DNA of 64,000 bases from G965115915 sp965115915 (GTDB lineage: Bacteria; Pseudomonadota; Gammaproteobacteria; Eutrophobiales; Eutrophobiaceae), in the NCBI GenBank assembly GCA_965115915.1, contig OZ220483.1:620001-684000 (forward strand), given 5' to 3'. The translations under genes were made by a program, and so were the position numbers. Shown here one piece after another: positions 54,301 through 62,200 of this stretch. Each line of letters opens with the position of its first letter. The stretch's first letter is position 1. Under the pieces are notes generated by a model. It did not search any database. It was not told where the DNA came from and saw only the letters and a program-made list of their open reading frames with translations.

Positions 54301-55841
54301 AGCGGGTTTTTGTGCCAGGTCGGCTTGCCGGCCAGTTCTTCGACGAAGTGGGCCACCGAGGGACTGCGGTCCTTGCGATGGAAAGCCACCGCACGGCGCA
54401 GGGCGCGGTTCTGTTTTTTGTTAAGATTCTTGATATATGGCGGTTTCAAATGGTTTTGTTCCGCCTTGTTGGCCGGCAGTTTGTTGAATGGATGCTTCCC
54501 GGTCAGTAGTTCATAGGCGGTACAGCCTAATGCGTAGGTATCATCGCGGGTGTCCGGTTCAGAGCCTTCCAGCATCTCCAGCGAGGCGTAGGCGGGTGTC
54601 AGTGCTCCCAGTTTGCCGGGGTCAAACAGCGTCTTTTCCTTTTCTCCGGTAACCGGGTTCTTGACCGCTCGGGCGATGCCGAAGTCCAGGGTCTTCACAG
54701 TGCCGTCATTGCACAGGAAGGCGTTGCCCGGTTTGAAATCGGAATGCACCAGGCTGCGGTCATGTGCGTAAATGAGTCCGGCCCCGAGTTGCTGGATGAG
54801 GTCGTAGGCCTTTGCAAATGGCATGCCGCCCTGCGGTTTGACTTTTTTCCGGATGAAATCCTTGAGTTCCATGCCCTCCATGAGTTCCATTGTGATGAAC
54901 ACCGGGGTACCGCGCCCGCCAACCCGATCAAAATCATAAATGGTGGCGATATTCGGATGGGCCAGTTTCTGTTGTCGGCTGGCTTCGCGCTGAAGTGCGA
55001 TGAATGCCTCCGGGTGTCCCTTGAAGTCATCGTTCAACAGCTTTACTGCGACATAGGGTTTTTTGTCGCGCGCCTCTTCCTTGAGCAGGTCGATGGCCTT
55101 GTAGACTTTGCCCATGCCGCCAATGCCCAATACTTTCTCCAGCCGAAAGCGCTGTTTGATGATCGAGCCCTCGCCATAACCGCCGGACAGGTCTCCCTCC
55201 GCCGCAGCAGGACCGGTCATATCGGTGCCTGATATGTCTCCGGACAGATCGGAACTATCCGGCGTGTTAGCGCCATCCACACTGAAAGCGTTCGGCGAAC
55301 TGAAATCAAAGTCCACAGGCATCCCGCCGCTATCGCTCAACGCTTCGGTTCGGTCGCCGCTATCGCTCAACGCTTCGGTTTTGTCGCCGTCCGGTGCATC
55401 CTTGAGCATGGTGGTGTCTTCCGCGTCATCCGGAATTTCCCGTTCTTCCGCCTGTTCCCGCGGGATGGTCGCGTCGTCTCTTACTCCGCCTTCAGGTTGG
55501 GTCATTTCCCGGATGTCTTCTGGCGAGGAGCCGCTCCCGATGACAGTGGGATTGACTTCCATGTCAGGTTGTTCACCGGCGACCACGGTGGCATCGTTCG
55601 GATAAAAACCCTCATTGACCTCTTCCGGATGGCTTGCAATGAAGTCTTCTATCTGTTTCTTCAGAATGGAGTATTGTCTTCCGTCCAGGATATTCTTCGC
55701 CCGCGCACTTTCCAGTTCGCCAAGCAGGTGCCTTGCCTCGGGAGGGGAGCTGTCAAGCAGCTTGTTAATCTGGCGCCGGATGCGACGCAGAGAGAGTTTG
55801 CCAGAGCCAAGGGACTCTAATGCTGTTTTGAAATCAACCAC
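51360..55841 (-). CDS. Membrane Ser/Thr protein kinase with C-terminal FGE/sulfatase-modifying-factor-like domain
   Basis: 1493 residues. N-terminal helical region (1-75) and a Ser/Asp/Glu-rich linker with a tandem repeat (about 85-225). Hanks-type kinase domain at about 230-505: glycine loop GIGGMGKV (239-246), K267 in VAVKLL, catalytic loop H366-S-D368-F-K370, D386-F-G. One transmembrane helix at 513-529. A long helical, TPR-like region runs to about 1270. A formylglycine-generating-enzyme-like fold follows at about 1300-1490 (YRLPSREEWEYA, GNVQEWV, GGSF, GFRILRE). The paired catalytic Cys of true FGE seem absent. It follows the phosphatase gene by about 320 bases. Confidence 0.9.
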   Translation of the reverse strand: MVDFKTALESLGSGKLSLRRIRRQINKLLDSSPPEARHLLGELESARAKNILDGRQYSILKKQIEDFIASHPEEVNEGFYPNDATVVAGEQPDMEVNPTVIGSGSSPEDIREMTQPEGGVRDDATIPREQAEEREIPDDAEDTTMLKDAPDGDKTEALSDSGDRTEALSDSGGMPVDFDFSSPNAFSVDGANTPDSSDLSGDISGTDMTGPAAAEGDLSGGYGEGSIIKQRFRLEKVLGIGGMGKVYKAIDLLKEEARDKKPYVAVKLLNDDFKGHPEAFIALQREASRQQKLAHPNIATIYDFDRVGGRGTPVFITMELMEGMELKDFIRKKVKPQGGMPFAKAYDLIQQLGAGLIYAHDRSLVHSDFKPGNAFLCNDGTVKTLDFGIARAVKNPVTGEKEKTLFDPGKLGALTPAYASLEMLEGSEPDTRDDTYALGCTAYELLTGKHPFNKLPANKAEQNHLKPPYIKNLNKKQNRALRRAVAFHRKDRSPSVAHFVEELAGKPTWHKNPLTIAAAILLVVAGILFNPAMDYLHEQELQQLITTINQSAPETIPGHLTRIRELPLEEDKNTVTREAQAVLQRHLGNKVTALLSDDTHAFNYRQTDNIILEIAEFYPESIFLQEQRERITEHKRKLISDYNHEYVAMLRDTERIGGIRGILDKLANVDPQHPLLSDPRPATAYRLLAYEAYERGELDEALTLAQSGLETAPDDVRLHDLQNIVNRAKQVTELEQSLAWVQSQLTSLEAIQQQINIIQSLSGLKLDSPQLQQLADTTQPLIREQIQQMLTEGERQDAEALSNAYGPLLRALGLYREATQIKLAHLGEAERTQLIQQLTEENFAALETGLRQPELGNMDWEYNLLAAIRELRILTADSPEPLGRFDSLVSDVSQLFIDQANLVLEDKRFDIADNLVQRAQLFAPELDMVKEALVAVADARAEDARQERVRSYKTDIKAFADGDNISDAVATLQKLQEELPENDIYLTTEAIPLVVGSFTRVARSRAEAKDFESALTLARRGYELEPTNDLIKSMGDEYQAEVNISGLLTLFRDNTVDTIPGDARVKVNQIKDHAAAGRFAEFSKEAISLLRNKVQTLRKRNENAAAVVARISAEMFPSSTDLAKLRSDLQLKPWDQYSTANALTSVGKLTEAQALLEREREKFSGHPQYEIFAKTLENKLAEVQNFYNMYLEDKETAEGDYVKLSATEALLSRAQKLWTDNPDYKEERTALKKLIVSLKPARKPTIRQAEKFDASSLASTVAQTVEWTPVPSVAECTTRLAGYGRRAKAVCYDVIHRQGARGPDLIVVPAGEGMEKSFAIGKYEISRGDWTKYCIISGNCTAETNKERRHEPQTGISLAEAQQYAEWLSERTGKTYRLPSREEWEYASLSQGKQPYKDYNCRVAIGDKIIKGTGIISVKSGRSNAWGIKNHVGNVQEWVVDNGSNTVEARGGSFQDPHSKCEISLSREHDGGADDITGFRILREEVFDQSELS
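55325..55380. repeat. Two copies of a 26-base repeat within the kinase gene
   Basis: Two identical 26-base copies start 30 bases apart (55325 and 55355). In frame they give two DRTEALSDSG-type decapeptides in the acidic linker before the kinase domain. Such in-frame repeats can vary in number between strains. Confidence 0.8.
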
Positions 55842-56158
55842 GGTGCATTCCTCGTCAAGCCAGGCTGATCACAGTGGATCGGCGTTGTATGTTGTATGTT
55901 ACTGTTGTTGCCTTGTTTCATCTGAACCGCGACAGACCTTCAGGGATTTGGGCATGTCGTTATAGACCGCCTCCCGATATGAACGGTTCCGACTTTTTGC
56001 TGCCATAATTGTAAGAGTCCGCAGTGCGAAATTCAACCATTCGTTGTGGCAATTCCCGTTATGAGGGCCAAGGGGTGTTTCCCGAGAAACCACGCCAGGA
56101 ATATCGCGCAAATCCAGGTCGCAGGTGTGCCTGTCCATGGGTGTTGTCCAAAGCACTG
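55842..56158. other. Intergenic region between the PP2C and kinase genes
   Basis: About 320 bases on the kinase operon. A same-strand frame of 85 codons starts right after the phosphatase stop (56156-55899) but has neither a ribosome-binding site nor recognisable similarity. A kinase-specific promoter could lie here; none was clear. Confidence 0.4.
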
Positions 56159-56896
56159 TCAGGGCGCTTTTTCAATATCGACCAGGATTATCGAGAAATT
56201 ATCGACCGCGCCGCGTTCCAGTGTCATATCCGACAGCCGCTGGCTCATTTTCTGTACATCGCCCGGGCCGCGCAGCAGTTCCTCTATCTCAACGTCATCG
56301 ACATGTTTGTTCAGGCCGTCACTGCACAGCAGAAAGCGGTCACCGGGTTGCAGTTCCTGTATCTCCATATCCAGATAAAATTCCTTGGTTACTCCGACGG
56401 CCCGGGTGATCATGTTGCTGTGCGGGTGGGTCATCGCCTCCTCGCGGTTGATTAGCCCCTGTTCTATGTATTGCTCGACCTGGGAATGATCAACGGTCAG
56501 TTGCCTCAGGGTACGTTCGCGCATCCGATAAACGCGGCTGTCGCCTGCCCATAGATAACAGAAGTAGCACTTGTGCAGTAGCAGTGCCGCGATGGTGGAG
56601 CCGATGGTGGTCGGTTGCGAGCGTTCCCGCGCCATATTTTGCAAGTTCCGGTTGACGACAAGCAGGTTGTCCTCGATCTGATCGATGCGCGTGGCCAATT
56701 CCGCATCATGATCCAGCTCCTGCAGCTTTTGCACGATCATGCTGCTGGCGACATCACCAGAGGAATGTCCACCCATACCATCCGCGACCGCCCATAGACC
56801 GTGTTGTTTATCCTCAAACACCGCATCTTCGTTATATTTGCGTTTCCGGCCGACATGGGTTGTGGCGCATGCCTGCCAGGCGAAGGGGATTTGCAT
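56159..56896 (-). CDS. PP2C-family Ser/Thr protein phosphatase
   Basis: 245 residues with all metal-binding motifs of the family: VGRKRKYNEDA, AVADGMGGH (39-43 DGMGG), WAGDSRVY, LLCSDGLNKHV and the terminal VDNFSIILV. It is soluble and resembles bacterial Stp/PppA phosphatases that reverse Hanks-type kinases. The kinase gene just downstream is the likely partner (inference). It lies 24 bases after the cyclase gene in the same operon. Confidence 0.93.
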   Translation of the reverse strand: MQIPFAWQACATTHVGRKRKYNEDAVFEDKQHGLWAVADGMGGHSSGDVASSMIVQKLQELDHDAELATRIDQIEDNLLVVNRNLQNMARERSQPTTIGSTIAALLLHKCYFCYLWAGDSRVYRMRERTLRQLTVDHSQVEQYIEQGLINREEAMTHPHSNMITRAVGVTKEFYLDMEIQELQPGDRFLLCSDGLNKHVDDVEIEELLRGPGDVQKMSQRLSDMTLERGAVDNFSIILVDIEKAP

Positions 56897-56920
56897 GTTC
56901 AGGACATTCCAGTGTTATCT

Positions 56921-57841
56921 TCAGTTCAGTTTGAATAGCACGAACTCGGTGCAATTGCTGCCAAACGGGCGGCCGAGGCTCAGACGTCCGTTACCAGTGA
57001 TCTGCAGCTCTTCCCGGCGCAGGAACGATTCGGCAACATTGCCCATGGAGATGAAGGTACCATTGGTGCTTTGGTCGATGATGAAAAATTTATCTCGCCG
57101 CATTTCCACCCGCACATGCTGGCGCGAGGCGAGTTTCTCGGCAATGGGGAGATCGCAGATATGGCTCCTGCCCAGTACGACCGAGGAGCGTTGCTGATTG
57201 ATTTTGATAATCGTGTTGTGATATTTCAGATCGAGAGAAGAGGTGGCGGCGGCAGGTGTCGCCTGAGCGCCTATCAGTGACCCTGCCATACGTGTGGCGT
57301 CTTCTTCTTTCCAGACAATTTCGAATATCTGTATGGGTTTTTCCTTGCCTTTGATGGGGGCGTTGTCGACAAAACGGGCACCTTCCTTCATGATCGGATC
57401 CTTGAGCATTTCCACGGTTGTTGAAGTGGTGATGATCTGTCCGCCTTTGGCCTGTGCCGCCATCCGCGCAGCAACGTTGACGGCATCCCCGAATACGTCC
57501 CTGTTTTCCGCTATGGCACTGCCAAAATGAAAGCCTACCCGGATCTGTATGGGTACTCCGGGCCCCAGGATATCAATAGCAGGATTTTCATCGTCCAGGG
57601 ATTCCTGCATTGCCCAGGAAGCGGAGCACGCGGTATCGGGGTCAGGGAAGGTACACATGATCTCATCGCCGATCGTTTTGACAATAGTCCCTTTTTTGTT
57701 GCGGACGATGGTGGAAAGCATATTCAGCACCTTCGCGATGCTGGCGCGTGCGGCATCGTCCCCAACTTTTTCGAACAGCTTGGTACTGCCACTGATATCA
57801 GCAAACAGGATCGCCAGTTTGACTTTGCGTTGTTTTGCCAT
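56921..57841 (-). CDS. Class III nucleotidyl (adenylyl) cyclase with C-terminal FHA domain
   Basis: 306 residues. The cyclase domain (about 8-175) keeps the metal Asp pair D15 (FADISGSTKLF) and D59 (TIGDEIM). K55 and D119 at the base-recognition positions and N122/R126 (VNVAARM) of the transition-state motif are present, so cAMP synthesis is likely. The FHA domain (about 205-300) has GRSHICDL, SRQHVRV and DQSTNGTF, the phosphothreonine-binding loops. It can therefore read phosphorylation by the neighbouring kinase (inference). Usual FHA-cyclase length. Confidence 0.92.
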   Translation of the reverse strand: MAKQRKVKLAILFADISGSTKLFEKVGDDAARASIAKVLNMLSTIVRNKKGTIVKTIGDEIMCTFPDPDTACSASWAMQESLDDENPAIDILGPGVPIQIRVGFHFGSAIAENRDVFGDAVNVAARMAAQAKGGQIITTSTTVEMLKDPIMKEGARFVDNAPIKGKEKPIQIFEIVWKEEDATRMAGSLIGAQATPAAATSSLDLKYHNTIIKINQQRSSVVLGRSHICDLPIAEKLASRQHVRVEMRRDKFFIIDQSTNGTFISMGNVAESFLRREELQITGNGRLSLGRPFGSNCTEFVLFKLN

Positions 57842-57941
57842 GTTGTAGTCTGTCTGCTACTGGAGCCTGATCTGCTTCATTGCCTGAAACGCCTGAACTT
57901 CAGTGTTTGTTACGAGATGGCCCAGCAAAAAGTCATGTATG

Positions 57942-57970
57942 ATGTTAACCGGATAGCCTGGATTCAGCAA
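57942..57970 (-). promoter_or_regulatory. Candidate promoter of the cyclase-phosphatase-kinase operon
   Basis: On the minus strand TTGCTG, 17 bases, TAACAT, about 100 bases upstream of the cyclase start. Both hexamers deviate from consensus, so this is tentative. Confidence 0.35.
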
Positions 57971-57988
57971 GGGCTTGCTATTAAACGC

Positions 57989-58016
57989 TTGCCTTGGTGT
58001 CTGTGCGTAATATAAT
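57989..58016 (+). promoter_or_regulatory. Candidate promoter of the prolyl isomerase gene
   Basis: TTGCCT, 16 bases, perfect TATAAT, ending about 50 bases before the isomerase ATG. It is back to back with the tentative promoter of the opposite operon, so one regulator could act on both. Confidence 0.55.
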
Positions 58017-58066
58017 GCCGATTATATCCGTTTGGCTTCATTTCCGGAGTCTGCTGTCAAATCCCG

Positions 58067-59074
58067 ATGCCCTGTCGCCGCCTGTTGCCGTTATTTCTGA
58101 TGTTGACTGGAATGTCCGGTCTGCATGCCCCGCCGTGTCTGGCGGAGGAAGCGCCGATCCGTGACATATTGGGTCTGGAGGTGGATTCATCGTTACCCCA
58201 AAGCATACGTCAGGCCCTGCAGCCGGGTTTGAACAAGGGCTACATCGACGATCTTGTCGGCAGTCTGGGAAAACAGCAACGCGACTTGCTGCTGGCGGAC
58301 GCGGAGGCGTTTCGGGAACTGGTCAGGAAGGAGGCGCAGAAGCAGTCTGTGCTGCAGTCCGCGTTGCATAATCGCCTGGATCGGAACAGGGATGTGCAGT
58401 TTCTGGTGCGCCGGAGCGCGGAAAACATCCTGCGCGAATACTATCTGAGATTGTTGATCGCCAGCAGGATCCCGGAGGCCTATCCCTCAGCCGAGCAATT
58501 ATCGGAATTTTACTCCAAAAATAAAGAACTACTGGCTATTGGCGAACGTATTCAGTTGTGGCAGATTTTTCTGCCGCTGGCGGAGGAGGCCAGTGCCGAT
58601 GTCGTGGCGCGGGTGACTGCCAGGGTGGATGGCCTGGTGCAGGCACTGCGAGAGGGAAAGATCGACTTTGCCACTGCCGCTGTCCAGCATTCCGAACATG
58701 TCCCCAGCCGGGCCAATGGTGGCTATATGGGCCTGTTGCCGGTTGCGGATTTGATCCCCGAGATCCGGGATGTCGCGCTGGCACTGGAGGAAGGCAGCGT
58801 CAGCCCGCCGGTAAGGACCCCGGAAGGTCTGCATATTCTTCGGCGTGGCACCGTGACCGAGCCGTTCCAACTGTCACTGGAGGCTGGCTACGATACAGTG
58901 CGCAATGCCATGTTGAACCAGGCTGTGGAGCAGCTTACCAGGGCCGTCTACCAGCAGGCAGAGAAGAGCTACCCGGTCACGTTGAGCGATAGACAGATCG
59001 AGGAATGGCGTTTGCAACTCAAGATCGTTGACCCGGGTGGAACCTCGGGCGCCCCCCCGTTGTCAACGGAGTGA
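58067..59074 (+). CDS. Secreted parvulin-type peptidyl-prolyl isomerase
   Basis: 335 residues with a signal peptide (LLPLFLMLTGMSGLHAPPCLA-EE). A SurA/PrsA-like helical N-terminal domain (30-150) is followed by a parvulin domain (about 155-265): QLWQIFLPLAEEA, SRANGGYMGLLPVADLIPEIRD, GSVSPPVRTPEGLHILRRG. The end is Pro/Gly/Ser-rich. It should act in the periplasm on exported proteins. The exoprotein gene starts 160 bases downstream in the same direction, so assistance in its folding is an attractive inference. Confidence 0.88.
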   Translation: MPCRRLLPLFLMLTGMSGLHAPPCLAEEAPIRDILGLEVDSSLPQSIRQALQPGLNKGYIDDLVGSLGKQQRDLLLADAEAFRELVRKEAQKQSVLQSALHNRLDRNRDVQFLVRRSAENILREYYLRLLIASRIPEAYPSAEQLSEFYSKNKELLAIGERIQLWQIFLPLAEEASADVVARVTARVDGLVQALREGKIDFATAAVQHSEHVPSRANGGYMGLLPVADLIPEIRDVALALEEGSVSPPVRTPEGLHILRRGTVTEPFQLSLEAGYDTVRNAMLNQAVEQLTRAVYQQAEKSYPVTLSDRQIEEWRLQLKIVDPGGTSGAPPLSTE

Positions 59075-59233
59075 AATCCCTGAAATACGGTTTGATTTGG
59101 CATGCAAACGGTATTGATGCCTGGACCATTATCTTATAGACTGCCTGCCACACTGGTTTGATAGTGCCCGACGCGCTGTGGAGGGGTTTGTGTCTGATGC
59201 AAGACGTGGCCCGGGCGATGTTGTTGCCTGTCC

Positions 59234-62200
59234 ATGGATCGTGATGGGAGTCCGGCCAAAATGATGCGCAAGAAACACAGTATATTTTGTCGGAGAGCGG
59301 ACGCCAAATGCGGTAGTCGGCTGTCTGCATCGCGTCCATCCCGGCTGAGCGCCACCCTGCCCACCGGGTTGTTGCTGGGACTGCATGCGGGCATGACACT
59401 GGCGGGTCCGGAGGGTGGCCAGGTGGTTTCCGGTGATGCGGCCATTGCACGTCCCGGTGCGGATACCACCCGCATTCACCAGGCCTCGGATCGCCTGATT
59501 GTCCATTGGGACAGTTTCAATGTTTCCCCCACAGAGCGGGTGGAGTTTCTGCAGCCGTCCTCCTCCGCGTCGGCCCTGAACCGCATCTTTGATCAGGATG
59601 CCAGTCAGATCCATGGCCAGTTGCGTGCCAATGGCCGGGTTCTGTTGGTGAATCCCAGTGGTGTGGTGTTTGGTCCCACCGCCAGGGTCGAGGTCAACTC
59701 GCTGGTCGCCTCGGGATTGGATATCCAGGATGCCGATTTTCTGTCGGGCCGCTACCGTTTTGCCGCAACTGCCGGGCAGCCGGGTGGTTTGGTCAAGAAC
59801 CAGGGTGTATTGCAGGCGGCGCTGGGTGGCACGGTGTCTCTACTGGGTGGGTCGGTCAGCAATCAGGGGAGCATTGTGGCGACTGCGGGCCAGGTCACGC
59901 TGGCCTCGGGCAGGCAGATCACGATGGACTTTGATGGCGATGGGCTGCTGCGTTTCGTGGTGGATGAAGGCGTGCTGAAGAACTCCCACAATCTGGATGC
60001 CGCGGTTGACAATGGTGGGACGATCCATGGTGGCACGGTACTGCTGAGCGGTAAGACGGCTCGTGCGGTGTTCAGCAATGTAGTGAACAATACCGGCAGC
60101 ATTTCCGCCACGGCGATCCGCAATGATGGCGGTTCCATCCGTCTGGTTGCCACTGGCCAGGGCGCCTCGGTGCTGAATACCGGCACGCTGGATGCCTCGT
60201 CCGATAGCGGTCGTGGCGGCAGCATCGAGCTCCATGCGGACGCCCGGGTCGTGACCTCGGGGACGTCCCGCCTGCTGGCGGACTCTGCCACGCAGACCGG
60301 TGGTCAGGTGCAACTGAGCGGTGATCGGGTAGGCGTGTTTGACCAGACGGAGATAGATGTCTCCGGGGGCCGTGGCGGAGGACAGATACGCATCGGGGGT
60401 GGCCTGCGCGGACAGGACAGCAGTGTGCAGAACGCCTCGTTGACCCTGGTGGCAAAGCAGGTCGCGCTGCGTGCAGACGCACGTGAACAGGGCGATGGCG
60501 GACAGGTCATTGTCTGGTCGGATGGTACTACCCGCTACCAGGGCCGGATCAGCGCCCGGGGTGCCGGCCCCGACGGGACCGGTGGTTTTGCCGAGGTGTC
60601 CGGCAAGCAGTGGCTGGATTTCCGGGGCGATGTCGATCTGCACGGTGGGGCGGGACGAGGCACACTGCTGCTGGACCCGGAGCGCATCACGATCGTTGAC
60701 GGCACTGCGAATGCGAATATCAATGGTGACAAAACGAAGGGGGATGACATAACAAAGGCCACGGATCTGGATTCCGTCAGTGATCAGCTGGGCAAAGACA
60801 GCGTCATTTCCAATACCGCGGTAGCGAAGCTGCTTGCCAACGTATCTCTGAACCTGGTTGCAAACAACCGCATTGATGCCAATGCCGCGATCACGGTCAC
60901 CAAATCCAAGGCCCTTTCACTACAGGCGAAAGATATCTATATAAACCAGGCGATCACGCTGATGGGCAGCGATGGCTCACTGACGCTGTGGTCTTCCGGT
61001 TCCGGCGGTGGCATCTTCCTGGCAGCGGATGTGACAACGGGTGGCATACAGCACTATGCGGGCGCGGTGACACTGAGCAACAATGTCCTGTTGCGGGCGA
61101 ATGACAGTGGCACCTTGCGGACCATCACCTTGAATGGTGTGACGGGTGGTGGCAAGTCCCTGGCGGTGGACGGCAATCTGCACCTGGATGGGGCGATCAC
61201 CGGGGTGAACATGCTCAGTGTGTTGGGCACCAGCGACCTGGGCGCGGATGTGACGAGCACGGACAGCCAGGGGTATATGGGCGCGGTGACGCTGAGCGCG
61301 GATGTGACGCTGACGGCTGCTGCGAATGGGGTGCAGTTCGGGAGCACGGTGGATGCGGACGCGGTGGCCAATAATCGGAGCTTGACCATCGCCGGCGATC
61401 TGGACCTGGACGGAAAGCTGGGTAGTGCCGAGGCCCTGTCGGTGTTCAGTGTGACGGGCACCAGCGACCTGGGCGCGGATGTGACAACCAGCGATGCCCA
61501 GTCCTATGCGGGCGCGGTGACACTGAGCGACAATCTGACGCTGGCGGCGGCTGCGAATGGGGTGCAATTCGGGGGCACGGTGGACGCGGCTGGGCTGCAG
61601 GGGCTGACTATCGCCGGCGATCTGGATCTGGACGGGAAGGTGGGCAGTACCACAGCCTTGTGGTATTTCAGTGTGACGGGCACCAGCGACCTGGGCGCGA
61701 ATGTGACGAGCAGCGGCGTCCAGTCCTATACGGGCACGGTGACACTGAGCGACAATGTCCGGTTGCGGGCGAACAGCAGTGGCACCTTGCAGACCATCAT
61801 ACTGAATGCTGTGACGGGTGGTGGCAAGTCCCTGACGGTGGACGCCGATCTGGACCTGAATGGGGCGATCACCGGGATCAACATACTCAGTGTGTTGGGC
61901 ACCAGCGACCTGGGCGCGAATGTGACGAGCACCGGCACCCAGGGCTATGCGGGCGCGGTGACACTGAGCAAGAATGTCCGGTTGCGGGCGAACAACAGTG
62001 GCACCCTGCGGACCATCGCCTTGAATGGTGTGACGGGCGGTGGCATGTCCCTGGTGCTGGACGGCGATCTGGACCTGGATGGGGCGGTCGCCGGGGTGAA
62101 CATGCTCAGTGTGTTGGGCACCAGCGACCTGGGTGCGGATGTGACGAGCACCGGTGTCCAGTCCTATGCGGGCACGGTGACGCTCAGTGGTGGTGACCGC

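Noticed and set aside
51360..57841. Type VI secretion regulatory trio (kinase, PP2C, FHA)
   Set aside because: No structural T6SS gene occurs in the window and the FHA domain is fused to a cyclase, not to a T6SS-type FHA protein.
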